DNA of 64,000 bases from Streptoverticillium olivoreticuli subsp. olivoreticuli (lineage in GTDB: Bacteria; Actinomycetota; Actinomycetes; Streptomycetales; Streptomycetaceae): positions 7,963,501 through 8,027,500 of the forward strand of contig NZ_CP031455.1 in assembly GCF_003391135.1 (NCBI RefSeq), given 5' to 3'. Below, piece by piece: positions 41,135 to 50,214 of this stretch; within the stretch, counting starts at the first letter, position 1, and every line of letters starts with the position of its first letter. Under the pieces are notes generated by a model, which had not been told where the DNA came from, did not search any database, and saw only the letters and a list, made by a program, of their open reading frames with translations. The position numbers and the translations under genes are program-made.

Positions 41135-42691
41135 TCAGACCGGTGCGGGCGCTCTGGGATCGGTGTCGGCGCCCGGGCCCACGCCCGGTCCGGCGTCCGG
41201 GTCGGGGCCCGCGTCCGGGTCCGCGGAGCCGTCGGGATCGGCACCGGCGTCGGGGTCCGGGGCGTGCAGGTACTCCTCCGAGATCTCGCGCGGACCGAAC
41301 GGCCACACCTTCTCGTGACGCGCCCAGAGCACGAACGCCACACCGCCCGCGGCGACCCAGGCGAGCGACCATTCGATGGGGTGCCGGCCGGGGGAGTTCT
41401 TGTCCGCGTAGCCGTAGATCACCAGCCAGCCCACCAGCGCCACCAGGCTCGGCAGCGGATAGAGCCACATCCGGTACGGACGCCGCAGCCCCGGCTGCCG
41501 GCGGCGCAGCACCGACACCGCCGCCACCTGGGCCAGCGCCTGCACGATCACCATCACGGTGGTCAGCAGCTGGATCAGCGTCGTCAGGTCCGTATGACGG
41601 CCGATCAGGAAGCCGACGGCGGTGATGACCCCCATCGACACCAGCCCCAGCACCGGGAAGTGGTGGCGGGGGTGCAGGGTGCCGAAGGAGCGGAAGAAGA
41701 CCTTGTCCCGCGCGGCGTCACAGGGCACGCGGGAGCCGCCGAGGAGGCCGGTGAGGACGGAGGCGACCGCCGTGACGAGGATCAGCACCGTGACCGTGCG
41801 GGCCGCGCCCCTGCCCCAAGCCGCCTCCAGGACGGCGGAGGCGACGGACGAGTGCGCCGTCGAGTTCTCGTCGAGCATCTGCTTCCAGTCGACGACCCCC
41901 AGCGTGCCGATCTGGAGCAGCAGATAGATCGCCATGATGCCGAGGATGGAGTAGACGATCGCGCGCGGCATCGTCCGCCCGGGGTTCTTGATCTCGGCGC
42001 CCATGTAGGCGGCGGTGTTGTAGCCGAGGTAGTCGTAGATGCCGATGGTCAGGCCCGCCGCGAAGCCGATCCAGAAGTGATTGGTCGTCAGCTCGAAGGC
42101 GTGGGCGGGATAGGTGAAGGCCCGGTCGGGGCTGAAGTGGGTGAACGCCGCGAGGATCACGAGGACGACCGAGGCGATCATCACCGCCCACAGCGCCACG
42201 GTGAGCTTCGCGATGTTCTCGACCCGCCGCCACAGCGCCGCGACGATGGCCGCGATGACCGCGAGCCCTACGAGGTCACCGGCCGTCTGCCCCATGCCCG
42301 GCCACAGATAGCCGAGGTACTGCACGAAGCCGATGATCCCGGTCGACATGCCCAGCGGGATGAACAGCATCGCCGTCCACACGAAGAGGAACGGCATCAG
42401 CTTCCCGCTGCGGTACTGGAACGCCTGCCGCAGATACACATAACTGCCGCCCGCCCCGGGCAGCGAGGCGCCCAGCTCCGCCCAGATCAGCCCGTCGGCG
42501 AGCGCCAGCAGCGCGCCCGCGACGAAGCCGATCACCGCCTGCGGCCCGCCGAACGCCGTCACCATCAAGGGGATGGTGACGAAGGGTCCGATACCGCACA
42601 TCTGGCTCATGTTGATGGTGGTGGCCTGGAACAGCCCGATCCGGCGTACGAATCCGACCCGTTGCTCCGGTTCCTGCCCGGTGTCCGCCAT
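41135..42691 (-). CDS. APC-family amino-acid permease with acidic repeat tail
   Basis: 518 residues, twelve hydrophobic segments beginning GLFQATTINMSQMCGIGPFVTIPLM. GIGPF, PGAGGSYVYLRQAF and the AEIKNPGRTMPRAIVYSILG segment are typical APC consensus. The C-terminal tail contains several DPDAG units (about residues 470-500), an Asp/Pro/Gly low-complexity repeat. Substrate cannot be deduced. A B12 riboswitch begins about 170 bases upstream on the opposite strand and belongs to the NiCoT gene. Confidence 0.85.
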   Translation of the reverse strand: MADTGQEPEQRVGFVRRIGLFQATTINMSQMCGIGPFVTIPLMVTAFGGPQAVIGFVAGALLALADGLIWAELGASLPGAGGSYVYLRQAFQYRSGKLMPFLFVWTAMLFIPLGMSTGIIGFVQYLGYLWPGMGQTAGDLVGLAVIAAIVAALWRRVENIAKLTVALWAVMIASVVLVILAAFTHFSPDRAFTYPAHAFELTTNHFWIGFAAGLTIGIYDYLGYNTAAYMGAEIKNPGRTMPRAIVYSILGIMAIYLLLQIGTLGVVDWKQMLDENSTAHSSVASAVLEAAWGRGAARTVTVLILVTAVASVLTGLLGGSRVPCDAARDKVFFRSFGTLHPRHHFPVLGLVSMGVITAVGFLIGRHTDLTTLIQLLTTVMVIVQALAQVAAVSVLRRRQPGLRRPYRMWLYPLPSLVALVGWLVIYGYADKNSPGRHPIEWSLAWVAAGGVAFVLWARHEKVWPFGPREISEEYLHAPDPDAGADPDGSADPDAGPDPDAGPGVGPGADTDPRAPAPV

Positions 42692-42861
42692 GGGCGTGCC
42701 CTCTCTCGTGCCGGATGGGGTGACCCGTCAACTGCACTGGTAGCACCGGCCCGCGGGGCGCGTCCAGCACTGCGTCCGGATGTCCGCGGCGCGCCCGGCC
42801 CGGCTTCTCGCACAGCTGTGTCAACTGCCTCTTACTCGCCATAAGCGTCGGCCGGAGCGTA

Positions 42862-43072
42862 AGGTGGCCCGGCCGTGGTGTTCGGGAAGACCGGTGAAGG
42901 ACCCTTGTGGTTCCAGGCCGGAGCGGCCCTCGCCACTGTGATCGGGGAGTTACCGTCCCATTTCGCGCCGCCCCCACGGGTGCGCGGAGCCACTGGCCGC
43001 AGCCGGCTGCCGGGAAGGCGGGGACGGGCGCGAGCGAACCCGTAAGCCAGGAGACCGGCCACGGCATCTCAC
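42862..43072 (+). promoter_or_regulatory. Cobalamin riboswitch before the NiCoT gene
   Basis: Blocks GACCGGTGAAGGACCC, CGCCACTGTGATCGGGGAG, then a second CCACTGG and AAGCCAGGAGACCGGCC near the end form a long aptamer. The distance to the ATG at 43110 (about 40 bases) suits control of translation. The rest of the 42692-43109 gap upstream holds the divergent promoters. Confidence 0.85.
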
Positions 43073-43109
43073 GAGAACATTCCACGAGGTGCTGGAGCGT
43101 GACCCGCAG

Positions 43110-44243
43110 ATGACTCTGCCCACCGACATACCCAAATCCACCGCCATACCCGGAGGCAAGCCGTCCGGCTTCCGCTGGCGCCGCCAGGACACCGTGCGCA
43201 CCGCCGGCCTGCTGGCCGTCATCGCCGCCCTGCACGTCATCGCCTTCGGCGTGCTCTACCTGCTTGTCGTGCCCAACCACTACACCGTGGACTCCAAGGT
43301 CTACGGCGTCGGGCTCGGCGTCACCGCCTACACCCTCGGCATGCGGCACGCCTTCGACGCCGACCACATCGCCGCCATCGACAACACCACCCGCAAGCTG
43401 ATGGCCGACGGCAAGCGCCCGGTCTCGGTCGGCTTCTGGTTCGCGCTCGGCCACTCCAGCGTCGTGGTCGTCCTGACCCTGCTGGTGGCCGGGGGCACCC
43501 AGCTGGCCGGGAAGCTGATGGACGAGGAGTCCACCACCCACCAGACCCTCGGCGTCGTCGGCACGACCGTCTCCGGCGGCTTCCTCTACCTCATCGCCGC
43601 CCTCAACCTTGTCGCCCTCGCGGGCATCCTGCGCATCTTCCGCGCGATGCGCGAGGGCCGCTACGACGAGGCCGAGCTGGAGCAGCACCTGGACTCGCGC
43701 GGCTTCATGAACCGCATCCTCGGCCGCTTCACCCGCTCCATCACCCGCCCCGGCCAGATGTTTCCGCTGGGCTTCCTCTTCGGCCTCGGCTTCGACACCG
43801 CCACCGAGGTCACCCTGATGGTGATGGCGGGCAGCGGCGCGGCCGCCGGGCTGCCCTGGTACGCGATCCTGTGCCTGCCGCTGCTGTTCGCCGCCGGAAT
43901 GAGCCTCTTCGACACCCTCGACGGCACCTTCATGAACTTCGCCTATCAGTGGGCGTTCTCCAACCCCGTCCGCAAGGTCTACTACAACCTCACCATCACC
44001 GGTCTCTCGATCGCCGTGGCCTTCCTCATCGGCACCATCGAGCTGGTCACCGTGCTGCACGAGAAGCTCGACATGAACGACGCGGTCACCGGCTGGATCT
44101 CGGGCCTGAACCTCGACAACGTCGGCTTCGTCATCGTCGGCCTGTTCGTGGTGGTCTGGGCGATCGCGCTCGCCTACTGGCGTTTCGGCAAGGTCGAACA
44201 GCGCTGGGCGGCGCGCGCGTCGGCCGCCACGACCGAGGGCTGA
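43110..44243 (+). CDS. Nickel/cobalt transporter (NiCoT family)
   Basis: 377 residues from ATG 43110 (a GTG at 43089 is possible). Signature H/D-rich helix RHAFDADHIAAIDNTTRK, FALGHSSVVV, LGFLFGLGFDTATEVTL and GMSLFDTLDGTFM, with eight predicted membrane segments. It imports cobalt (and/or nickel); the riboswitch in front points to cobalt for B12. It is the distal part of a cobalt-to-B12 regulon with cobN. Confidence 0.92.
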   Translation: MTLPTDIPKSTAIPGGKPSGFRWRRQDTVRTAGLLAVIAALHVIAFGVLYLLVVPNHYTVDSKVYGVGLGVTAYTLGMRHAFDADHIAAIDNTTRKLMADGKRPVSVGFWFALGHSSVVVVLTLLVAGGTQLAGKLMDEESTTHQTLGVVGTTVSGGFLYLIAALNLVALAGILRIFRAMREGRYDEAELEQHLDSRGFMNRILGRFTRSITRPGQMFPLGFLFGLGFDTATEVTLMVMAGSGAAAGLPWYAILCLPLLFAAGMSLFDTLDGTFMNFAYQWAFSNPVRKVYYNLTITGLSIAVAFLIGTIELVTVLHEKLDMNDAVTGWISGLNLDNVGFVIVGLFVVVWAIALAYWRFGKVEQRWAARASAATTEG

Positions 44244-44334
44244 GGGCCCGTACGGACCCCGAGGTCCTTACGGACCGGTGACAGGGCGGCGCCGGTGCGG
44301 GCGCGCCGCCGCCCGCGCCCCTAACGTCGGGTCC

Positions 44335-45384
44335 ATGCGCGTACTCGTCACCGGAGGCGCGGGCTTCATCGGCTCGCACATCGTCACCGCACTCACCACC
44401 TGCGGGCACCAGCCCGTCGTCCTCGACGCGCTGCTGCCCGCGGCCCACCCCGAGGCTCCGCCCCGGCCCGCCGGGGTCGAGTGGACCGACGCCGACCTCC
44501 GCGACCGCACGGCCGTGGCCGGGGCCCTGCGCGGCGTCGACGCCGTCTGCCACCAGGCCGCGATGGTCGGCCTCGGCAAGGACTTCGCCGACGCGCCCGC
44601 CTATGTGGGCTGCAACGACCTCGGCACGGCCGTCCTCCTCGCCGAGATGGCCGCCGCGGGCGTACGCCACCTGGTCCTCGCCGGCTCCATGGTCGTCTAC
44701 GGCGAGGGCCGCTACGAATGCCCCCGGCACGGCCCGGTGCGCCCCGGCCCCCGGGCGGCCGCGGACCTCGACGCCGGGCGCTACGAACCGCACTGCCCGC
44801 GCTGCGACCGGGAACTGACGCCCGGCCTCGTCGAGGAGGACGCGCCCGTCGACCCCCGCAACGTCTACGCGACGACCAAGCTCGCCCAGGAACACCTGGC
44901 CGCCGCCTGGGCCCGCGCCACCGGCGGCACGGCCCTCTCGCTGCGCTACCACAACGTCTACGGGCCGGGGATGCCCCGCGACACCCCGTACGCGGGCGTC
45001 GCGTCCTTCTTCCGCTCCTCGCTCGCCCGCGGCGAGGCACCCCGCGTCTTCGAGGACGGCCGCCAGCGCCGGGACTTCGTGCACGTACGGGACGTGGCCG
45101 CCGCCAACGCCCTCGCCCTGGAACGCCTCGCCGATCGCCCCGCGGGCACCCTGCGCGCGTACAACTGCGGCAGCGACACCCCCCGCACCATCGGCGAGAT
45201 GGCCACCACCCTGGCCGCCGCGCACGGCGGACCGGCGCCCGTCGTCACGGGTGAATACCGCCTCGGCGACGTCCGTCACATCACCGCCTCGTCGCGGCGC
45301 CTGCGCGAAGAGCTGGGCTGGCGCGCGGAGGTGGGCTTCCCGGAGGGCATGGCGGAGTTCGCGCGGGCGCCCCAGCGCGTCTGA
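44335..45384 (+). CDS. NAD-dependent epimerase/dehydratase (SDR) with cysteine insert
   Basis: 349 residues. Rossmann motif MRVLVTGGAGFIGSHIV, active-site Tyr178-x-x-x-Lys182 (VYATTKLAQEH), GSMVVYGEG, YHNVYGPGMPRDTPY and FVHVRDVAAANALALE. Between the catalytic Ser and Tyr an insert carries ECPRHGP and HCPRCDREL (Cys129, Cys154, Cys157), perhaps a small metal ribbon. Probably acts on a nucleotide sugar (UDP/dTDP-hexose). The gene starts 91 bases after the transporter. Confidence 0.82.
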   Translation: MRVLVTGGAGFIGSHIVTALTTCGHQPVVLDALLPAAHPEAPPRPAGVEWTDADLRDRTAVAGALRGVDAVCHQAAMVGLGKDFADAPAYVGCNDLGTAVLLAEMAAAGVRHLVLAGSMVVYGEGRYECPRHGPVRPGPRAAADLDAGRYEPHCPRCDRELTPGLVEEDAPVDPRNVYATTKLAQEHLAAAWARATGGTALSLRYHNVYGPGMPRDTPYAGVASFFRSSLARGEAPRVFEDGRQRRDFVHVRDVAAANALALERLADRPAGTLRAYNCGSDTPRTIGEMATTLAAAHGGPAPVVTGEYRLGDVRHITASSRRLREELGWRAEVGFPEGMAEFARAPQRV

Positions 45385-45486
45385 CCGTGGCTGCGTACGG
45401 GTGAACATCCCGCCCGCCCGCGCCGGAGCTGCCCTCCCGGGATAGATGGATGGCATATCGGTGCGCTTCCAGGAAAGGCGGCAGAC

Positions 45487-45879
45487 ATGGCGGACAACGA
45501 CCTGGGATCCCTGCTCGGCGGGCTGCTCGGCGGCGGTAAGGGCGGCACTCTGCTGGGCTCGCTGCTCGGCGCGCTCGGCAGCGGGGGAGGGGAGTCGCTC
45601 TCCGGCCTGTTGCAGCAGCTCGGGGAGGGCGGCCTCGGCCCGAAGACCCAGTCTTGGGTGAGCACCGGGGCCAACGAACCGGTCAGCGGGCCGGAGGTGG
45701 CGCAGGCGCTGCCGTACCAGGCGCTCGACCACGTCGCCCAGAAGGCGGGCATCACACCGGAGGAAGCGGCGGATCAGCTGGCGCAGGTGATCCCGCGGGC
45801 GGTCGACAAACTGACGCCCACGGGTGAGGTTCCCGAAGGCTCTCTGGAAGAAGTGATCGCCCAGCACCAGGGCGGCTGA
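45487..45879 (+). CDS. YidB family (DUF937-like) protein
   Basis: 130 residues. Gly/Leu-rich N-terminus (LLGGLLGGGKGGTLLGSLLGALGSGGG), a middle hinge, and a C-terminal YidB pattern (ALPYQALDHVAQKAGITPEEAADQLAQVIPRAVDKLTPTGEVPE split around a Pro). Function unknown. AGGAAAGG lies before the ATG, and a strong terminator follows. Confidence 0.75.
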   Translation: MADNDLGSLLGGLLGGGKGGTLLGSLLGALGSGGGESLSGLLQQLGEGGLGPKTQSWVSTGANEPVSGPEVAQALPYQALDHVAQKAGITPEEAADQLAQVIPRAVDKLTPTGEVPEGSLEEVIAQHQGG

Positions 45880-45925
45880 TCCGGAGAGGGACACTCTTTT
45901 CCGGCCGTATCCGATGTGCGGCTCC

Positions 45926-45963
45926 GCCCCGGCCCCCGGCGCAGTCGCGCCGGGGGCCGGGGC
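45926..45963. terminator. 17-bp perfect hairpin, convergent terminator
   Basis: GCCCCGGCCCCCGGCGC pairs with GCGCCGGGGGCCGGGGC around AGTC, between the plus-strand YidB gene and the minus-strand methyltransferase. Confidence 0.85.
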
Positions 45964-45970
45964 GGCCGTG

Positions 45971-46636
45971 TCAGAGCCGCAGCGCCGCGAAGTGCCGGTC
46001 GCCCGACTCCCAGCGGTCCACCATCCGCCACCCCACCGCGCCCGCGTGCCGCAGCAGCGCGGTCACTCCCACGCGCGCCCAGGGGAACGCGGGCCCGAGC
46101 CGGCCCCGGCCGTCGTCCACCCGCACCTGCACCCGCTCGTCGACGTCCGCCGCCGCGGCCTCGACGAGGAGGAGCCCGCGCGGCGCGGTGATGGCGGCGA
46201 CCCGGGCGAGGAGGGTGCGGGGGTCGCCGCCGATCCCGATGTTGCCGTCGACGAGCAGCGCGGTTCCCCAACGCCCCTCGCCCGGCAGGGGGTTGAAGAC
46301 GGACCGGCAGAGCGCCGCGCCTCCCGTGCGGCGGGTGCGGGCGACGGCCGCCGGGCTCAGGTCGACGCCCAGGGCCGGGCGGCCGAGCGCCGCCAGGGCG
46401 GCGACGAGGCGGCCGGGGCCGCAGCCGATGTCGATGACCTTGCCCTCGCAGCGGTCGAGCACGGTCCTGTCGGCGGGGTCCGCACCTCCGCACCAGCGCT
46501 CCACCTCGAGAGGCAGCAGCCAGCCGTCCGCGCGGCGCAGGAAGAGGGGCCCGCGCCCGAGGTGGACGGCGTCGGCGTAGGGGTCGGCGCTCCAGGCGCC
46601 GGTGGCCCGGGGCCGGGTCAGTTCGCTGGTGGTCAC
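45971..46636 (-). CDS. SAM-dependent methyltransferase
   Basis: 221 residues, Rossmann methyltransferase motif I VIDIGCGPGRLVAAL, motif II-like LGVDLSPAAVARTR and post-motif LLVDGNIGIGGDP / GLLLVEAAAADVDE. The acceptor is unknown. Its start overlaps the DUF2064 gene stop, and it forms with that gene and GT2 a coupled operon. Confidence 0.8.
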   Translation of the reverse strand: MTTSELTRPRATGAWSADPYADAVHLGRGPLFLRRADGWLLPLEVERWCGGADPADRTVLDRCEGKVIDIGCGPGRLVAALAALGRPALGVDLSPAAVARTRRTGGAALCRSVFNPLPGEGRWGTALLVDGNIGIGGDPRTLLARVAAITAPRGLLLVEAAAADVDERVQVRVDDGRGRLGPAFPWARVGVTALLRHAGAVGWRMVDRWESGDRHFAALRL

Positions 46637-47484
46637 CGGGCGTGCTCCCGGTTCCCCGCCGCGACGGTCGCCGCGAAGAGTCCGTGCGGTGCCGCGGCCG
46701 CGACCCGGGCCGCGTCGTCGGCGGTGTCCACGTCACGGAGTTCGGGCAGGTCGCGCACGACGAGCCCGGCGTCCGTGAGGCGGCGGCGCTGGACCGCCCC
46801 GGTGCGGGCGGTGGACATGGGGACGCCGCGCAACAGCTCGGGCCGGGGCTCGGCCAGGCCGAGCGCCCAGAAACCGCCGTCGGCGGCCGGGCCGAACCAC
46901 GCGTCGCACCCGTGCCACGCGCCGTCCGCCAGCGCGGGGGCCAGCAGCCCGGCGGTGACCTGCGGGGTGTCCATGCCGATGAGCAGCGCGGGCCCCGCGC
47001 ACCCGGCGAAGGCGGCCGCGAGCCGCTCGTCGAGCCCGCCCGCGCACTGCGGCACCACGTCGAAACCGGGGGGCAGCCAGTCCCCGGGCCGACCGTCGAG
47101 GACGAGCACACGCCTCCGCGCGGGCATGGCGAGCACGGCCCGCAGGGTGTCGGCGAGGGCCGCCTCGGCGATCCGGGCGGCCCGCTCCGGGCTGTACGGC
47201 GGGGTGAGCCGCGTCTTCACCCGTCCGGGCAGCGGCTCCTTGGCGATGACCAGGAGCGTGGTGGGTCCGCACGGAGCGCCGGGACCGCCGACCGGAGGCA
47301 TGCCCGTCGAAGCGCGGTGCGCGGTTCGGCCGTCCGGCTGAACACCGTCGTGCCACTTCAGGGCGGCGTCCTGGGCGACGGCCCGGGCCGCGCCCGCATC
47401 CCCGTACGGCGCCGCGCCCATCGGCGGATCCTGCGGACGCGGGCCGTCCTGGCCGCCCGCCCGGTCCCTGGCCGAGGTGGTCAT
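46633..47484 (-). CDS. DUF2064 (TIGR04282-like) nucleotidyl/glycosyltransferase-like protein
   Basis: 283 residues. The family hallmark is LLVIAKEPLPGRVKTRL near residue 80, followed by ADTLRAVLAMPARRRVLVLDG, GPALLIGMDTPQVTA (GxDxP) and WFGPAADGGFWALGL. It has a GT-A-like fold, related to nucleotide-sugar enzymes; the reaction is unproven. The N-terminal 70 residues are low complexity. ATG overlaps the GT2 stop by 4 bases. Confidence 0.78.
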   Translation of the reverse strand: MTTSARDRAGGQDGPRPQDPPMGAAPYGDAGAARAVAQDAALKWHDGVQPDGRTAHRASTGMPPVGGPGAPCGPTTLLVIAKEPLPGRVKTRLTPPYSPERAARIAEAALADTLRAVLAMPARRRVLVLDGRPGDWLPPGFDVVPQCAGGLDERLAAAFAGCAGPALLIGMDTPQVTAGLLAPALADGAWHGCDAWFGPAADGGFWALGLAEPRPELLRGVPMSTARTGAVQRRRLTDAGLVVRDLPELRDVDTADDAARVAAAAPHGLFAATVAAGNREHAR

Positions 47485-48194
47485 GACGCCGCCACCTCCG
47501 CACCCACAGTGCTCTCCGTCCGCAGGACGGCCCGCATGTCGTGGACCGCGCGCCAGGTGCCGCGCCAGGTGCCGGTCACCTTCGAGGCGCCCGTGCGGGG
47601 CCGGTAGGGCACGTCCGTCTCCGTCACCCGCCAGCCCGCGTCGGCGGCGCGGACGACCATCTCCAGCGGATAGCCGCTGCGCCGGTCGGTCAGACCGAGG
47701 CCGAGCAGCGCCTCGCGGCGCGCGACGCGCAGGGGGCCGAGGTCGCGCAGGCGCACGCCCGTGCGCCGGTGGAGCAGGCGGGCGAGTACGGCGTTGCCGA
47801 GACGGGCGTGGAGCGGCCAGGCGCCGCGGCCCTGAGGGCGCCTGCGGCCCAGGACGAGATCGGCGGCGCCGGAGCGCACGGCCGCCGCCATGGCGGGCAG
47901 CAGCCCGGGGTCGAGGGAGGCGTCGCAGTCGCAGAAGGCGACGAGCTCCGCGTCGGCGGCCCGCAGCCCGGCGTGGCACGCCGCGCCGAAGCCGCGGCGC
48001 GGCTCGTGGACGACGGTGGCCCCGAGCGAGCGGGCCACGTCCGCCGAGCCGTCGGTCGAGCCGTTGTCCACGACGACGGCCCGCCAGCCGTCGGGGATGC
48101 GGGCCAGGACCCAGGGGAGCGCGGCGGCTTCGTCGAGGCACGGGAGGACGACGTCCACGCGGTCGGTGCGCGAGGTGGTGGTCTGGTCTGTCAC
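47481..48194 (-). CDS. GT2 glycosyltransferase (DPM1-like)
   Basis: 237 residues from GTG 48194 (GTG 48203 possible). GT-A motifs VDVVLPCLDEAAALPWVL, VDNGSTDGSADVARS, DAELVAFCDCDASLDPGLL and C-terminal RTGASKVTGTWRGTWRAV. No membrane domain, so it would act in the cytoplasm, transferring a sugar to polyprenyl phosphate or a protein. First gene of the minus-strand operon, divergent from the response regulator; the shared 16-bp motif lies 47 bases upstream of its start. Confidence 0.85.
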   Translation of the reverse strand: MTDQTTTSRTDRVDVVLPCLDEAAALPWVLARIPDGWRAVVVDNGSTDGSADVARSLGATVVHEPRRGFGAACHAGLRAADAELVAFCDCDASLDPGLLPAMAAAVRSGAADLVLGRRRPQGRGAWPLHARLGNAVLARLLHRRTGVRLRDLGPLRVARREALLGLGLTDRRSGYPLEMVVRAADAGWRVTETDVPYRPRTGASKVTGTWRGTWRAVHDMRAVLRTESTVGAEVAAS

Positions 48195-48240
48195 GCTGTT
48201 CACCCTACGGAGAGAATTCCGACATTTCGGACCCAGTGTT

Positions 48241-48256
48241 CTTACGAAACGCGGAC
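48241..48256. promoter_or_regulatory. Shared 16-bp motif, copy 1
   Basis: CTTACGAAACGCGGAC, identical to 51829-51844. It lies between GT2 (start 48194) and the response regulator (start 48318). Confidence 0.65.
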
Positions 48257-48317
48257 ATCGCCCGGCCCGCGACCGGCCCCGCCCGGGGACACCCGCCCGG
48301 CGTGCGACGCTTGCGGC

Positions 48318-49073
48318 ATGCAGACCCCACCCCCCGCCCGCGTGCTCGTCGTGGACGACGACCCGACCGTCGCCGAGGTCGTGGCCGGCTATCTCGACCG
48401 GGCCGGCTTCACCGTGGACCGGGCCGCGGACGGGCCCGGCGCGCTGGAGCGGGCCGCGGCCCTGCGCCCCGACCTGGTCGTGCTCGACCTGATGCTGCCC
48501 GGCATGGACGGCCTGGAGGTGTGCCGCCGGCTGCGCGACACCGGCCCCGTCCCGGTGATCATGCTGACGGCGCGCGGCGACGAGGACGACCGCATCCTCG
48601 GCCTCGAGGTCGGCGCGGACGACTACGTGACCAAGCCGTTCAGCCCCCGGGAGCTCGTGCTGCGCGTCGAGTCCGTGCTGCGCCGCGCCCGGGTGCGGGC
48701 CTCGGGCCCGAGCTCCGCGCCCCCGCTGCGGGCGGCGGGCATCACCCTCGACCCGGTGGCCCGCCGCGCGTCCAAGGACGGCACCGAACTCGCCCTCACC
48801 GTACGGGAATTCGACCTGCTCGCGTTCCTGCTGCGCCACCCCGGCCGGGCCTGCGGGCGCGAGGAGCTGATGCGCGAGGTGTGGGGCTGGGAGTTCGGCG
48901 ACCTGTCGACGGTGACCGTGCACGTGCGGCGGCTGCGCAGCAAGGTCGAGGACGACCCGGCGCGGCCCCGCCTCATCCAGACCGTCTGGGGCGTCGGCTA
49001 CCGCTTCGAGATCCCCGCCTCCGAGACCCCCGCCTTCGAGGCCCCCACGGAGAGCGGGTCCGGCCATGCGTGA
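48318..49073 (+). CDS. OmpR-family response regulator
   Basis: 251 residues. Receiver domain with acidic pocket VVDDDP, phospho-acceptor Asp57 (VVLDLMLPG), Thr84 and Lys106 (VTKPFSP); winged-helix output ALTVREFDLLAFLLRHPGRAC ... VTVHVRRLRSKVEDDPARPRLIQTVWGVGYRF. Partner of the next kinase, which its stop overlaps by 8 bases. It may control the adjoining glycan and oxidoreductase genes through the 16-bp motif (inference). Confidence 0.92.
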   Translation: MQTPPPARVLVVDDDPTVAEVVAGYLDRAGFTVDRAADGPGALERAAALRPDLVVLDLMLPGMDGLEVCRRLRDTGPVPVIMLTARGDEDDRILGLEVGADDYVTKPFSPRELVLRVESVLRRARVRASGPSSAPPLRAAGITLDPVARRASKDGTELALTVREFDLLAFLLRHPGRACGREELMREVWGWEFGDLSTVTVHVRRLRSKVEDDPARPRLIQTVWGVGYRFEIPASETPAFEAPTESGSGHA

Positions 49074-50178
49074 CGTCCTGCTCATGGCCCTCTTCGCCTT
49101 CCTCGGCGCCGCCGCGGCCGGGCTGCTGGGCGCCGTCGCGCTCCGGGCGCTGCGCCACCGCTCCGTCGCCGTGTCGCTGACGGTGGTGGCGGCCGTGTCG
49201 GTCACGGCGATGCTGGCCGGGACGCTCGCCGTGGCCCGGGCGATGTTCCTCTCCTCGCACGACCTGACCGTCGTCACGACGGTGTGCGCGATGGCCGCCG
49301 TCGTCTCGCTCGCGACCGCGCTGCTGCTGGGCCGCTGGGTGGTGGCCCGCAGCAACGCCCTGACCCGCGCGGCCCGTTCCTTCGGCGACGACGGCAGCTT
49401 CGCCGCCCCCGGCGGCGGCGCCACCGCGGAACTGGCCGAGCTCGGCCGCGAACTGGCCGCCACCAGCGAGCGCCTCACGCGGTCCCGGGAGCGGGAGAAG
49501 GCGCTGGAGACCTCGCGCCGCGAGCTCGTCGCCTGGATCTCGCACGACCTGCGGACCCCGCTGGCCGGGCTGCGGGCCATGTCCGAGGCGCTGGAGGACG
49601 GCATGGCCGAGGACCCGCCGCGCTACTTCCGCCAGATCCGCACGGAGGTGGACCGGCTCAACTCCATGGTCGGCGACCTCTTCGAGCTCTCCCGCATCCA
49701 CGCGGGGGCGCTGCCGCTGTGCCCGAGCCGGATGTCGGTGTACGACCTGGTGGGCGACGCGCTCGCCGGTGCGGGGCCGCTGGCCCGCGAACACGGCGTG
49801 CGGCTGGTCGGCGACCGCGTCGACGCGGTCCCCGTGGAGGTCGACGGCAAGGAGATGACCCGCGTCCTCGGCAACCTCCTCGTCAACGCGATCCGCCGGA
49901 CCCCCGAGGACGGGACGGTCGCGATGGCGGCGCGGCGGGAGGCGGACACGGTGGTGCTGTCCGTGACGGACGGCTGCGGCGGCATCCCCGAGGACGACCT
50001 CCCACGGGTCTTCGACACGGGCTGGCGGGGCTCGGAGGCGCGCACTCCTCCGGCGGGGGCCGGCCTGGGGCTGGCGATCGTGCGCGGGATCGTGGAGGCG
50101 CACTCCGGGCGGGCGACGGTCCGCAATGTGCCCGGCGGCTGCCGCTTCGACGTGATCCTCCCCGCGGCACCCGCCTGA
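49066..50178 (+). CDS. Sensor histidine kinase
   Basis: 370 residues. Three to four hydrophobic segments at residues 3-30, 33-60 and 66-92 with almost no extracellular domain, suggesting a membrane-embedded signal. HAMP-like stretch, then H-box AWISHDLRTPLAGL (His160), N-box RVLGNLLVNAIRRT, and G-boxes TDGCGGIPEDDLPRVFDTGWRG and GAGLGLAIVRGIVEAHSG. Phosphorylates the upstream regulator. Confidence 0.9.
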   Translation: MRDVLLMALFAFLGAAAAGLLGAVALRALRHRSVAVSLTVVAAVSVTAMLAGTLAVARAMFLSSHDLTVVTTVCAMAAVVSLATALLLGRWVVARSNALTRAARSFGDDGSFAAPGGGATAELAELGRELAATSERLTRSREREKALETSRRELVAWISHDLRTPLAGLRAMSEALEDGMAEDPPRYFRQIRTEVDRLNSMVGDLFELSRIHAGALPLCPSRMSVYDLVGDALAGAGPLAREHGVRLVGDRVDAVPVEVDGKEMTRVLGNLLVNAIRRTPEDGTVAMAARREADTVVLSVTDGCGGIPEDDLPRVFDTGWRGSEARTPPAGAGLGLAIVRGIVEAHSGRATVRNVPGGCRFDVILPAAPA

Positions 50179-50214
50179 AGCCCTTCCGGCCGGGCAGGCA
50201 AGCCCCCCGCGTCC

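Noticed and set aside
41135..41300. DPDAG repeats at the APC permease C-terminus as a DNA microsatellite element.
   Set aside because: They lie in frame, are imperfect, and are explained by an acidic low-complexity tail.
44244..44334. A possible terminator or promoter between the NiCoT and epimerase genes.
   Set aside because: Only a weak GGTCC/GGACC fold-back is visible, not convincing as a terminator.
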